DNA of 64,000 nt from Aquarana catesbeiana (Eukaryota; Chordata; Amphibia; Anura; Ranidae), in NCBI RefSeq assembly GCF_042186555.1, contig NC_133332.1:210011609-210075608 (forward strand). Direction: 5' to 3'. The position numbers and the translations under genes are program-made. The first letter of the stretch is position 1, and each line of letters begins with the position of its first letter. The notes under the pieces are model-generated. The model had not been told where the DNA came from, did not search any database, and saw only the letters and a list, made by a program, of their open reading frames with translations. This document shows, in pieces, positions 55,301 through 64,000 of this stretch.

Positions 55301-56030
55301 GACAAAAAATTTACTCAATGCGGCCTTAAGTCCTTAATGCCACTTAATTGGAAGAATAAGAACCCTCCATCCATACAAACCTGGTTAAAAAAAAGTCGCT
55401 GAAATCTGCTACATGGAAGATACCATGGCGCAGTCCACAGACAAAGCAGAAAAATTCCAAAAAACATGGTCTCCGTGGTTCGCTGTCAAATTTTCTAAAA
55501 CCTATAAAGAGTTAATGATACAATGAGAATTTCAAATTGACGATATAACAAAGAAACATAAGCAGCATGTAAACAATAATGACCACTCTCCACCAGACGA
55601 AATAGATAGCATAATGGAAGTAATAATAATAAAAAAAAAAAAAATACTTATAGCAGGTTATCCCTGACTACAATATCCTACCCAAAAACCCTTCTCTACT
55701 TTTCTAACTATACTATCCTTTTCTAACTCTTTGAATCAAGGCTATTTATGCAGAAATTACAGTGAAACATTGAATACCATATGAGTTCACATAAGACATA
55801 GCTGTGAAATACTATAAGCTAAGTACTAGACGAACTAAACACTATTTTGGCCCAAATCTACCTAGCAGTAGTGAGATATTGCATTTCTGTTTTAGGCCAG
55901 AAGTATGTTTTCAAAATAACCTGTGAAATATTCATTGCTTTGATCCATTATTTTGATTGTAAGATGTTTATAATTTTCAAATAAAATTTCTTTTGATGGA
56001 AAAAAAAAAAAAAAAAAAAAGCAGGGCAAC

Positions 56031-56745
56031 ACTCTCAGGGCATTACTAAATTCAAACCAGAACCCTTATCTTTGGGGGACACACATAAAAAAAGATGAAC
56101 GACCCCCCCCCTCCAATCATCTTCTAAGCAGCACAACCTTTTTGGTCTCCAATCCACGTTCCTCCCAGCGGTCAGCTTATAGAAGAGCCACTTTGGCTGC
56201 AAGCTTGATTTCAACTTTCTTCTTGCATGTTACAGTATCAAGATTAAGGCCTCGTGCACACAGGGCGTTAGAAAAAATGAGCTGCAAAACCACTACCAAC
56301 GCCAGGAAAAAGCAGCTGTAAAAACGTGCTTTTAGAAGCTTTCTGCATTGGCGTTGATGCACGTTTAGCCACGCTAGCTTTTAGCAGCGTTTCTCTGCCT
56401 CTATTCAAAATCGGTGGTTCCCTATGAGAGCCCATGATGATCTTAAAGGGGAACCCTCGCCAAAATGAAAAAATGATGGCTTCTCCCGCTGCCGGTTCTT
56501 CTCCTCTCTCCGCTGATGGCTTCTCCCTCTGTTCTTCCTTCAATGTTCTCCCGATGCGGGGGGGGGGGGTGTTTACCTCGGACTGGAGCTCGGGAGGCTG
56601 GCCTGGAAGGATCCCACCACTGGAGGCAGTTGGAGGGATTCAAGCTGGAGAGGCTTGGAGAGCAAGAGAGAGCAAGAAGAGACGGTGAGGTAGATGAGCA
56701 CGGTACAGGGACAGACGAGGGGAAAGACTGCCAGCTGTAGCAGTC
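56031..56745. other. Non-genic stretch
   Basis: No gene recognised. GC-rich between 56480 and 56650 with a G10 run at 56563. Overlapping frames on both strands are unsupported. Confidence 0.4.
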
Positions 56746-56752
56746 TCGGGAA

Positions 56753-57042
56753 TCCTTGAAGTATATCCCTTCTTCAGGGTAATAGAGAAGTGGATGAAAG
56801 TTCTCTGAAAGAGAGAAAACAGAATATGCGGTTCAAAAACATAAACAGAGCAAAAATTGCGTCAACATGTGGAACACACCAGCCATAAAAAGTGCACACA
56901 CCGGTACTGTGTTAAACATGTTGATGCAATTTTTGCTCTGTTTATGTTTTTGAACCGCATTTTCAGTTTGCTCTGGTTCAGAGTACTTTCAACCACTTCT
57001 ACCTTCTCTATGCCCCTGAAGAAGGGATATACTTCAAGATTC
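56753..57042. repeat. Foldback element, ~120-bp arms
   Basis: 'Cttgaagtatatcccttctt' (left) pairs with 'aagaagggatatacttcaag' (right), and 'ggttcaaaaacataaacaga' pairs with 'tctgtttatgtttttgaacc'. After the L2 insertion the family sequence resumes at 58122 with 'cccgaaatgcgtcgggctat'. Confidence 0.9.
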
Positions 57043-57845
57043 ATATCATTTCTATGCTGATGACACACAAATCTATCTCTCCACCCCTCAACTCACTCCA
57101 TCAGTCTCCTCACGCATCACTAACTTACTAACCGACATATCTGTATGAATGTCACACCACTTCCTCAAACTCAACTTGTCCAAAACCGAGCTTATAATAT
57201 TTCCTCCCCCACGTGCCTCTTCCCCTGACTTCTCTGTGAAGAGCAATGGCAAAACCATCCACCCATCCCCACATGTCAGGGTGCTAGGTGTTATCCTAGA
57301 TTTTGAACTCTCCTTTCAGCCCCACATCCAATCACTTTCCAAAGCTTGCCGCCTCAACCTCCGCAACATCTCTAAACTACGTCCCTTTCTAACCAGTGAA
57401 ACCACAAAGCTCCTGATTACTCCCTGGTTATCTCTCGCCTTGACTACTGCAACTCACTCATTGGCTTACCTTTAAATAGACTATCCCCCCTTCAGTCCAT
57501 CATGAATGCTGCTGCCAGACTCATCCACCTTACAAACAGCTCAGTGTCTGCTACCCCTCTCTGCCAATCCCTCCATTGGCTACCACTCGCCCAACGAATT
57601 AAATTCAAAATACTAACAATAAGTTACAAAGCCATCCACAACTGTGCCCCCAGCTACATCACTAACCTAGTCTCAAAATACCAACCTAAACGCCATCTCC
57701 GTTCCTCCCAAGATCTCCTGCTCTCTAGCTCCTTCATCACCTCCTCCCATATCCGCCTCCAGGACTTCTCCCGAGCCTCGCCCATCCTCTGGAATTCCCT
57801 ACCCCCAATCTGTCAGACTGTCTCCAAATTTATCCACTTTTAGGC
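57043..57845 (+). pseudogene. L2-type LINE ORF2 3' half
   Basis: Translation starts at motif C (FYADDTQIYLST), then a stop just before MSHHFLKLNLSKTELIIFPP, ISPS-like HPSPHVRVLGVILDFELSF, a frameshift/stop around 57420-57475, NAAARLIHLTNSSVSATPLC, LHWLPLAQRIKFKILTISYK and LWNSLPPICQT. This is the RT thumb and C-terminal tail of the L2/CR1 group. Everything upstream of motif C is missing, as expected from incomplete reverse transcription. Only two or three lesions. Confidence 0.9.
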
Positions 57846-58105
57846 GATCCCTGAAAACTTTCCTCTTCAGAGAAGCCTATCCTGCCTCCATCTAACAACT
57901 GCACTATTTTCTCCACTAGCTCATCCCCCACAGCTATTACCCTTTTGTATAACTTGACCCTCCCTCCTAGATTGTAAGCTCTAACAAGCAGGGCCCTCTG
58001 TTCCTCCTGTATTGAATTGTATTGTACTTGTACTGTCTGCCCTAATGTTGTAAAGCGCTGTGTAAACTGTCGGCGCTATATAAATCCTGTCTAATAATAA
58101 TAATA
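57043..58105 (+). mobile_element. L2-type LINE, 5'-truncated, 16-bp TSD
   Basis: ATATACTTCAAGATTC is present at 57027-57042 and again at 58106-58121. The insert starts within RT and ends 'gtcggcgctatataaatcct' followed by (TAA)n, an L2-like 3' end. The 3' UTR contains 'ttgtaagctctaacaagcag', also found at 62884. Confidence 0.9.
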
Positions 58106-58124
58106 ATATACTTCAAGATTCCCG

Positions 58125-59265
58125 AAATGCGTCGGGCTATAGGAGAAGTGTTTCTTTCAAAGTTTCTCTAGCTCTTTTGAGCATGGTACTATATGTATAT
58201 GCTGTACTGTTATTATGTATGGTGATGATGTGCACCACTATGCTTTTAATCTTTAAATAATACATTTTCTATGTTTTATTATACATGTCTACAAGAGTTT
58301 GCCCTTAAAGTCCAGCACTTTTCTTTTGATTATACAAAATATTGGGATGTTGGCAACAAAAAAATTGGAGTGTTTTCACTCTCCATGGTGGTTCTTCCTC
58401 TATAACGTTTGTGCAGGTGGAAGGAAGAAGAGGAGTCTGTAAATACTGAGGAAGTGTCCCTGAAGTTGAATTGTTGTCACACTGGGCATCCCATAACCCC
58501 TTACCCTAGCCAAGTTATCATCCCCTAATAAAACTACAAAAACAAGCCAAAGACTGATTTCTGTGTCCAGGTGAAAGAAGGAAATGCTGAGTGACTGGCT
58601 GTGCAGCAGTGGGGAACCCTTTCACTTGCAGCGCCTACGGGGGTAGTGCTACATATGTCCAATTGGAGGCATGAAGGGGCAGCAGGAACCTGCAAGAGGT
58701 GATAGTGTCACCATCTACAGTCTTGTCAGCTTGTCCTAAAATCTGGAGAGTCACCCTGTTGTCTTTCACCCCTCCCACCCTACACAAGGTACAATCTCCC
58801 TTCAACAGAGACCTGACCCGGTCCTCATACCTGTATAGTTACCTAGTGTCCTATATTTTGAAAAATTGCCCTTTATATATTCTAATATGTAATATACATT
58901 GCTCATGGAGTGGGGCTTTAAACGCTGGATATAACTCTCGCCTTTTGTTGTACACATGACAAAGTATTTCTTCTCTTAAGGCACACCTCTTGCACACCTG
59001 GTGAAGAAATTCACATTCACTAACTTTTATATTCTGAATTTTACTGATCTGTACTGTAAAAGATGAATACAGCAACATTACCTAGAAACAAAGCATTGCT
59101 GCCCTCCTGTGTGTCGGGACATTTTTTTTTTTTGTTTTCTCCCTAACTGAGTCATTAACTGCATTAGTGGACAGGGTGGTGTCATGGAATGTGGCCCACA
59201 CTATAATTGTGCATGTTACATTAAAACTTTTTCAGCAAAGCATGTAAAGATCTGCCTTAACTGTC
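58125..59265. other. Non-genic stretch
   Basis: The first ~150 bp continues the foldback family. The rest shows no gene, RNA or transposon ends. Confidence 0.4.
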
Positions 59266-59269
59266 AGAC

Positions 59270-59535
59270 ATGGTAATCAGTGCTGGATTCCTGCTCCACC
59301 AGTAATTTCCCTGTCACCGATTAAAATGTATCCTGGAAAAGCCGTCAGGGACTTGTGCTCCTCTCTGCCGCTGCTGGCAGGGCGCTGCCGAAAGGAACGC
59401 AGATGATCAAACCATTAATATTATTGTTCCAGAGATGTCATCTGCTATCAAGCTGGCATCGGCTATCCTACTTGTTTTTTATTCAGCAAATGCCGTAACC
59501 CACAGCAGCCATTCACAGGTAATCTCTCATCATGA
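59270..59535. other. Repeat-free candidate conserved segment
   Basis: High-complexity, balanced-composition sequence (cattaatattattgttcc, catctgctatcaagctggca) with no repeat features, flanked by AT-rich filler. No frame has support. Could be conserved non-coding DNA. Confidence 0.25.
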
Positions 59536-59599
59536 CTAATATAAGCTGACATCTGATTGGTTGGTTTGTGTTACCAGCTTTAGGCTATGATTTCTATAC

Positions 59600-60850
59600 C
59601 ACACAATTACAGGTTAGATCAGTGGTGGTCAGTTTACATGATATAGGGGGCCTTAGGTGTGGTCCCTGATATTACCAAAGGGCTACACATAATATTCTTG
59701 GAATGTAATGCTGCAGAAAAATTGCAAATATGTAACAGGAGATGGTTATAGACTGAACATGTATAAGAATAGTTGCAAATGGGGAGATACTTCAGGAGAC
59801 ACTACATAGGTCTTCTGGTGATTATGGCTTTTCCTGTCCCTTCCTCTTTTGGGATTCCTACAACCCCTCTTATTTGTGCCACATTTGATATGTTTCAAGA
59901 TCTAATATAGAAGATCAGAGGAAAAAATCAAATCCTGAAAATGGTAAAGGGATGGACAGCAAAGAAAAAACGTTAGATAGTGTGAAAGAAATAAACCAAA
60001 CTACTAAATACTAAAAGCCACTCTACAGAACATCTTTCCTTCACAGACGTCCGTAAGCACCAAAACAGATTCCTGTCTACAGGGACTCTGAGGGCTGCAC
60101 AGTAAGTGCCAGAGGGCCACAAGCAGCCAAGATCATATTGATTTTAAATCATTTAGTTCTATACAGTAGCATACAAAGGTGGGTGCTCTCTATACTGGGT
60201 GAAGACTTGCTGGAGGTGCTGTGGCCACATGGCATTTCATTTGTTGTGTTGGGCGGCATTACACCACAGTGCCATGCAAAACAACAAAAGAAATGTCAGA
60301 CAGCTGCAGCACCCCCGGTGAGTCTGCCCCCAGTGCTTCAGTGACAGTGGTGGCTCCTAATAAGAGGAAGGCTCCGAAGTTGTGAGGAGGACTTCCCTTT
60401 ACTCTGAACCTCCGCTGCATATGGTCATCTGGCAAGGGAGATCTGTATTGAGGGTTCTTAACTGTGGGGATGGAGGTTGTTTGTACTGAAGGATGTTGGG
60501 GAAGGTCTGTTCTTGGGGGTATTGGTTAGAACTAATAGAAAGGAACAGCAATGGTATTAATATGATCAAAGGCGCTGCACTCCCCGAATATGCATGAAAT
60601 GGAAAGGTTTCCCCATGGGGTTTTATTGCCAGCAAAAATTCATTCAGAGAAATCTTTCTTATCTTTCATAGAAAATATACAATTTTTTGAGTAGAAATAC
60701 AAAAAGGACATTAATGTATTAAAACATGAGCTCTGGACATGAACCTAAAACATGTACATGGTAACACAGCCGTGAGTGCACATAGAAAAACATAGCATGA
60801 TATAGAAAAAATACTCATACTATGCCCCCCAAACCCCAACGCGCTTTGAC
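59600..60850. other. Decayed repeat-derived stretch
   Basis: 'Gatcagtggtggtcagttta' at about 59617 resembles a hAT terminus. 'Caaccccaacgcgctttgac' near 60834 resembles the foldback-type repeats with 'cccgaaatgcgtcggg'. No complete element and no gene. Confidence 0.4.
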
Positions 60851-61079
60851 CTTATGCGTAGAGGTCTTCTGGGGGAATACAGAGGGAGGAACTCTAAAAG
60901 GGAATACATTGTAACAGTGAAATCATTTGAAAAAACTGATTGCTGTGCTCAGAGGCTGCCAAAGGATCCAACTGGTACAGCGAGCACTCATGCCCCACTG
61001 CACGGAATCGAAGGGATGCATGTCAAAAGAGCCAACCCGAAACAAAAACTTTTTCCTTGGTTGGAACTAAGAGGTCTAA

Positions 61080-61430
61080 GCTGAGGGGGTTGGTCAGTGT
61101 TGGGGGGGGGGGGTCGGTCTATACTGAGGGATCTGTGCGGTCTGTTTGGGAGGTCGGTCAGTGCTGGGGAGATCCATCTGTACTGAGGGCTCTATGCTGG
61201 TGAAGGGATCTGTGCTGGGGGGGCGTCCACCTGTAGTGGATGTCTGTGTTGGAGGGGGCAAGTCTGTTATGGGGGGTCTCTTTATTGACGGGTGTGGGCT
61301 GGGAGATCCGTCTGTACTGGGAGGAGAATCTGTACTGAGGGGTTTGGGCTGGGAGGGGAGGGATTTAGGGATGTTAGGGGAGATCTGTACTAGGAGGATG
61401 GTGGGTAAATGTTTTGTACTGGGAAGAGGG
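61080..61430. repeat. G-rich minisatellite (TCTGTACTGAGGGG)
   Basis: Decayed units 'gatctgtactgagggg' and 'tctgtgctgggggg'. Similar in style to 9.9, 36.5 and 40.4 kb. A complementary C20-22 run lies near 61650-61671. Confidence 0.85.
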
Positions 61431-61434
61431 GTTA

Positions 61435-61880
61435 ATTTTGGTTGTACTCTGTAAAGCAGCCTGTGCATTACTTACTTCCGAGCCTTACATTATAGACACT
61501 TGGAGGAAATTAAAAAAACTGTGCATGGTAACCAATCAGTTTCTATCTTTCATTTTCAAAGTTTAACTATACAACCTGAAAATAAAAGCGGATTGGTTGC
61601 TATGCACAGCTGCTCCAAACCTTGTCTGCTCCAATCTTGGTAAATCTCCACCCCCCCCCCCCCCCCCCCCCGTAAGGTTTGTTTATTAGAGCAAGAGAGT
61701 GCAAAATCAGGTGCATAGAAACCATATTTTATTGCCAAACCCTAATTGTACAAGCTCAGGTTAGAAGCTAACTGACTATTATGCACAGCTGCACCAGTTT
61801 TAGTAAATCTCCCCCTGTGTTTCACATTTCATACTCCTGAATTCAGCACTCTAAGTACAATACCCATGAAGTTCTTCTTA
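61435..61880. other. Stretch with partly duplicated phrases
   Basis: 'Ttggttgctatgcacagctgct' (61593) and 'tgactattatgcacagctgc' (61774), each followed by 'ccaa(t)cttggtaaatctcc' or 'ttttagtaaatctcccc', mark two copies of a ~180-bp dispersed repeat. No gene. Confidence 0.5.
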
Positions 61881-61881
61881 A

Positions 61882-62365
61882 AGTGAAGTTAAAGTCTTGT
61901 TTTTTTTTTTTTTTTTTTTTTAACAAACATGTTATACTTTTCTTGCTCTGTGCAGTGGTTTTGCACAGAGCAGCCCTGGATCCTCCTTCTTGTGTCCACC
62001 GCCAGCGCTCCTGGCTCCTCCCTCCTGTGGGTGCCCCCACAGCAAGCAGTTTGCTGTGGGGGCACCCAAGCAGGCGCGCTCGCCACTCTGCATGTTCATT
62101 TACACACAGAGCTGTGGCTCAGGCCCCGCCCCTCCATCTCCTGATTGGCTTATTGGCTGTGATTGACAGCAGCGGGCGCCAATGGCGCTCGCTGTTGCCA
62201 AAAACCAATCAGGAGTGCGAGTCCCTGGAGAGGCAAGGCTCTCATGGACGTCGCTGGATCGAGAGGGGGCTCATATAAGTATTAGGGGGGCTGCTGCACA
62301 CGAAGTGTTTTACCTTCATGCATAGACTGCATGAAGGTCAAAAACCTTGTGCCCTTACAACCACT
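61882..62365. mobile_element. TTAA MITE (33.2-kb type)
   Basis: TTAA (61878-61881) precedes AGTGAAGTTAAAG, and CTTACAACCACT precedes GTAA (62366-62369, a one-base change from TTAA). The interior shares 'gtggttttgcacagagcag' with 33470-33490 in inverse order. T22 run near 61899. Confidence 0.7.
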
Positions 62366-62883
62366 GTAAGGTATGCTGTGCAGATTTTATTTAACAAGTA
62401 TGCCCCTTTAAGCCCCTCCCACTGTTAATGCAATTTGATCACACCCACAATTTGGTGCTTTTTTTTTTTTTTTCTTAGATCATTTTTTTTGGCTTGGGTG
62501 GGGGGGATGGGTGTAAGAATACATAGGTCAGTGCTGCAGCTATTGGCTGCAAGTACTGATCAAAAGCTGGTTTTCCAGCATAACTGTTCAACAGAAGCTG
62601 GTCATTAAAACGGCTTCTGTTGAACAGAGAAGAGTACACACAGACCGAAAGTCAGCAGGATCCGACCAATTGTTGATATATGTGTACCCGACTTTATACC
62701 TTTTTATTACTTACTTTTCTATAAAGCGAGAATTATCTACTGTGCCATCGCTCAAGCTAACCCATAGTGCTTTACGAATCCTTTGTTGTTTATTTAAACC
62801 CCTCATCTATTGAGGGACACAATTTTTAGACCTGAGGCTATACTGCTTTCTACGGGAAACTGGCAAAAATAACATTAACCATC

Positions 62884-63015
62884 TTAGATTGTAAGCTCTA
62901 AGGAGCAGGGCCCTCTGATTCCTACTGTATTAAAGTGTATTGTATTTGTACTGTCTACCCTCAAGGTGTAAACCGCTACATAAACTGTTGGCGCTATATA
63001 AATCCTGTATAATAA
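62884..63015 (+). mobile_element. L2-type LINE 3' tail fragment
   Basis: 'Gattgtaagctctaaggagc', 'ctgtctaccctcaaggtgta', 'gttggcgctatataaatcct' and (TAA)n match the 3' end of the 57-58 kb L2 copy (57970-58105). About 130 bp, non-coding. Confidence 0.9.
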
Positions 63016-63049
63016 TAGTAAAATTAATAATTAACCAGCACAACCACCA

Positions 63050-63610
63050 TACCTGAATTTTTGCTAGCGTCCTCAGAAAAGTGTGTGAGCTAGGTGGGCA
63101 GCGAACACAGAATCTAAGTTTGACAATAACAATGTATTGTAGAAAAGTTCAGCAAGTACAAACAGCCCCAGTGAAGGAGCACAGCCTTCCAGAGCCACTT
63201 ACAATCAAGATAGCAGTGAAATAGTGGCCTGAAGAATGGAAGATGGCAGACAGCGTCTGCACAAGGAGTGGAATGCGGCCTGGCTGGTTCACACCCAAAG
63301 GGGAAGGCTAACATAAAAGAGGTAGACGTAGTCCCTGCTCTGTTCCTACTCCTCCAGAACCTTTTCCTGTCTCTAAGCACTGTCCCTGTCAAACGGGGAT
63401 CCTACGCCTGCCACTAGCAAATGGCACACCAAGCCCAGGAGTCTGAGTCTTAAATAGATTCTACCTGATCCAAGATGGTCAGGGCCCCAGCATCCAATCG
63501 GATAGCTGCATCCCCATGACCAAGGAAATCCTGCCCCATCTGCATTGCCACTGTGGTTGAGCACCACCTACAGTGGGGGCTTTAAAACGGTTGTAGCACT
63601 ACCCCTAAAA
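63050..63610. repeat. Dispersed repeat related to 31.2-32.1 kb
   Basis: See shared words listed for 31150-32095. The two minus-strand frames here have no motif. The end sequences are undefined. Confidence 0.45.
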
Positions 63611-63725
63611 GAAACACTGGACTTTGGGCCTATTTCCCCCTCACAGCACCCACAGCCAGGCAAAAGGAATTTTCTACACTCTCTCCAATGCTTCAAACAG
63701 TCTAGGGATTTTGTTTTTTGGTGTT

Positions 63726-64000
63726 TTTTTTTTTTTTAATTTAAAAAGAACATGTTTATTTATATTCATAACATACATAGATGGTGTAGGCAACATACAG
63801 TTACAGGAGTAAAGTATATTTCGCATCAAAACAGATAGTACGTTCACATTGTATCTCAGGTTTGTTATCCGATTGTATTTGTTCGGGCAACCTCTATGTT
63901 TGTAGAGTAATTTTTTGTTGGGCAATGACTTATTGGTTTCAGCAATCCAATTTTGGATTGAGGGGAAATGGGTCCTCATCCAGTGTTTGGCAAGGGTTTC
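63726..64000 (-). pseudogene. L1-clade LINE 3' end, cut by window edge
   Basis: On minus, HFPSIQNWIAETNKSLPNKK and LLYKHRGCPNKYNRI match the extreme C-terminus of L1/Tx1 ORF2 (F-P-x-x-x-x-W-I ... R-G-x-x-x-K-F). A 3' UTR and an A-tail (T15 on plus, 63724-63738) follow. The 5' part lies beyond the window. Confidence 0.65.

Larger units (their letters stand above)
49507..56015 (+). mobile_element. Full-length L1-clade LINE with 15-bp TSD
   Basis: AAAAAGCAGGGCAAC occurs at 49492-49506 and at 56016-56030, the latter after an A20 tail (56000-56020). The 5' end begins with a GC-rich 'cgagggggcgtggcttagcc'. There is a ~100-bp leader, ORF1, an inter-ORF spacer, ORF2 and a ~350-bp 3' UTR with 'caaataaaatttc' before the tail. 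5'-complete copies are a minority for LINEs. It is dead through stops and frameshifts. L1 superclade (L1/Tx1) is inferred from the ORF motifs. Confidence 0.93.

Overview
The window reads as transposon-dominated nuclear DNA of an anuran amphibian, most likely a ranid frog. This rests on three things: a DIRS / Ty3 / L1 / L2 / CR1 / Tc1 / hAT / piggyBac / Harbinger mix typical of amphibians, many TTAA-flanked dispersed elements whose sequences I recognise as abundant in ranid genomes, and no compact gene or operon organisation. I found no intact host protein-coding gene. Every protein-like open frame I could explain is a decayed piece of a mobile element or lies inside a simple or tandem repeat.

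Layout. 0-8 kb: piggyBac-like TTAA elements, including a ~5.2-kb composite (2641-7798) with a ~1-kb inverted duplication, the zinc-finger tail of a piggyBac transposase and a ~360-bp tandem repeat. 8-11 kb: an AT-rich single-copy stretch, another TTAA element, a foldback and G-rich decayed repeats. 11.4-19 kb: a DIRS-type tyrosine-recombinase retrotransposon with both inverted termini and its internal complementary region, interrupted by a 5S rRNA pseudogene, a solo LTR and a Tc1 element. 19-20 kb: a hAT-like element inflated by a 33-bp minisatellite. 20.6-27.3 kb: Ty3 pol pieces flanking a second, 5'-truncated DIRS copy that itself carries a solo LTR. 28-36 kb: CR1 and L1 fragments, TTAA MITEs and LTR-like sequence. 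36-44 kb: minisatellites, a Harbinger-type MITE and a repeat-poor candidate conserved non-coding element near 41.2-41.9 kb. 45-48.4 kb: a second Tc1 element loaded with insertions, then a hAT-like element. 49.5-56 kb: an essentially full-length L1-clade LINE with a 15-bp target duplication. 56.7-58.1 kb: a foldback carrying an L2-type LINE with a 16-bp duplication. 58-64 kb: further repeats and the tail of another L1.

The two DIRS copies are the most informative part. Comparing them shows that an exact 20-bp segment around the catalytic tyrosine codon of the recombinase is inverted in one copy, while the other copy keeps the tyrosine but has lost the HxxR arginine. A 5S rRNA gene-sized sequence sits cleanly inside one of them. 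I see no evidence of a new multi-gene system. The interest lies in nested insertion history, preserved retroelement architecture, large palindromes, and DNA transposons that accumulate internal minisatellites.
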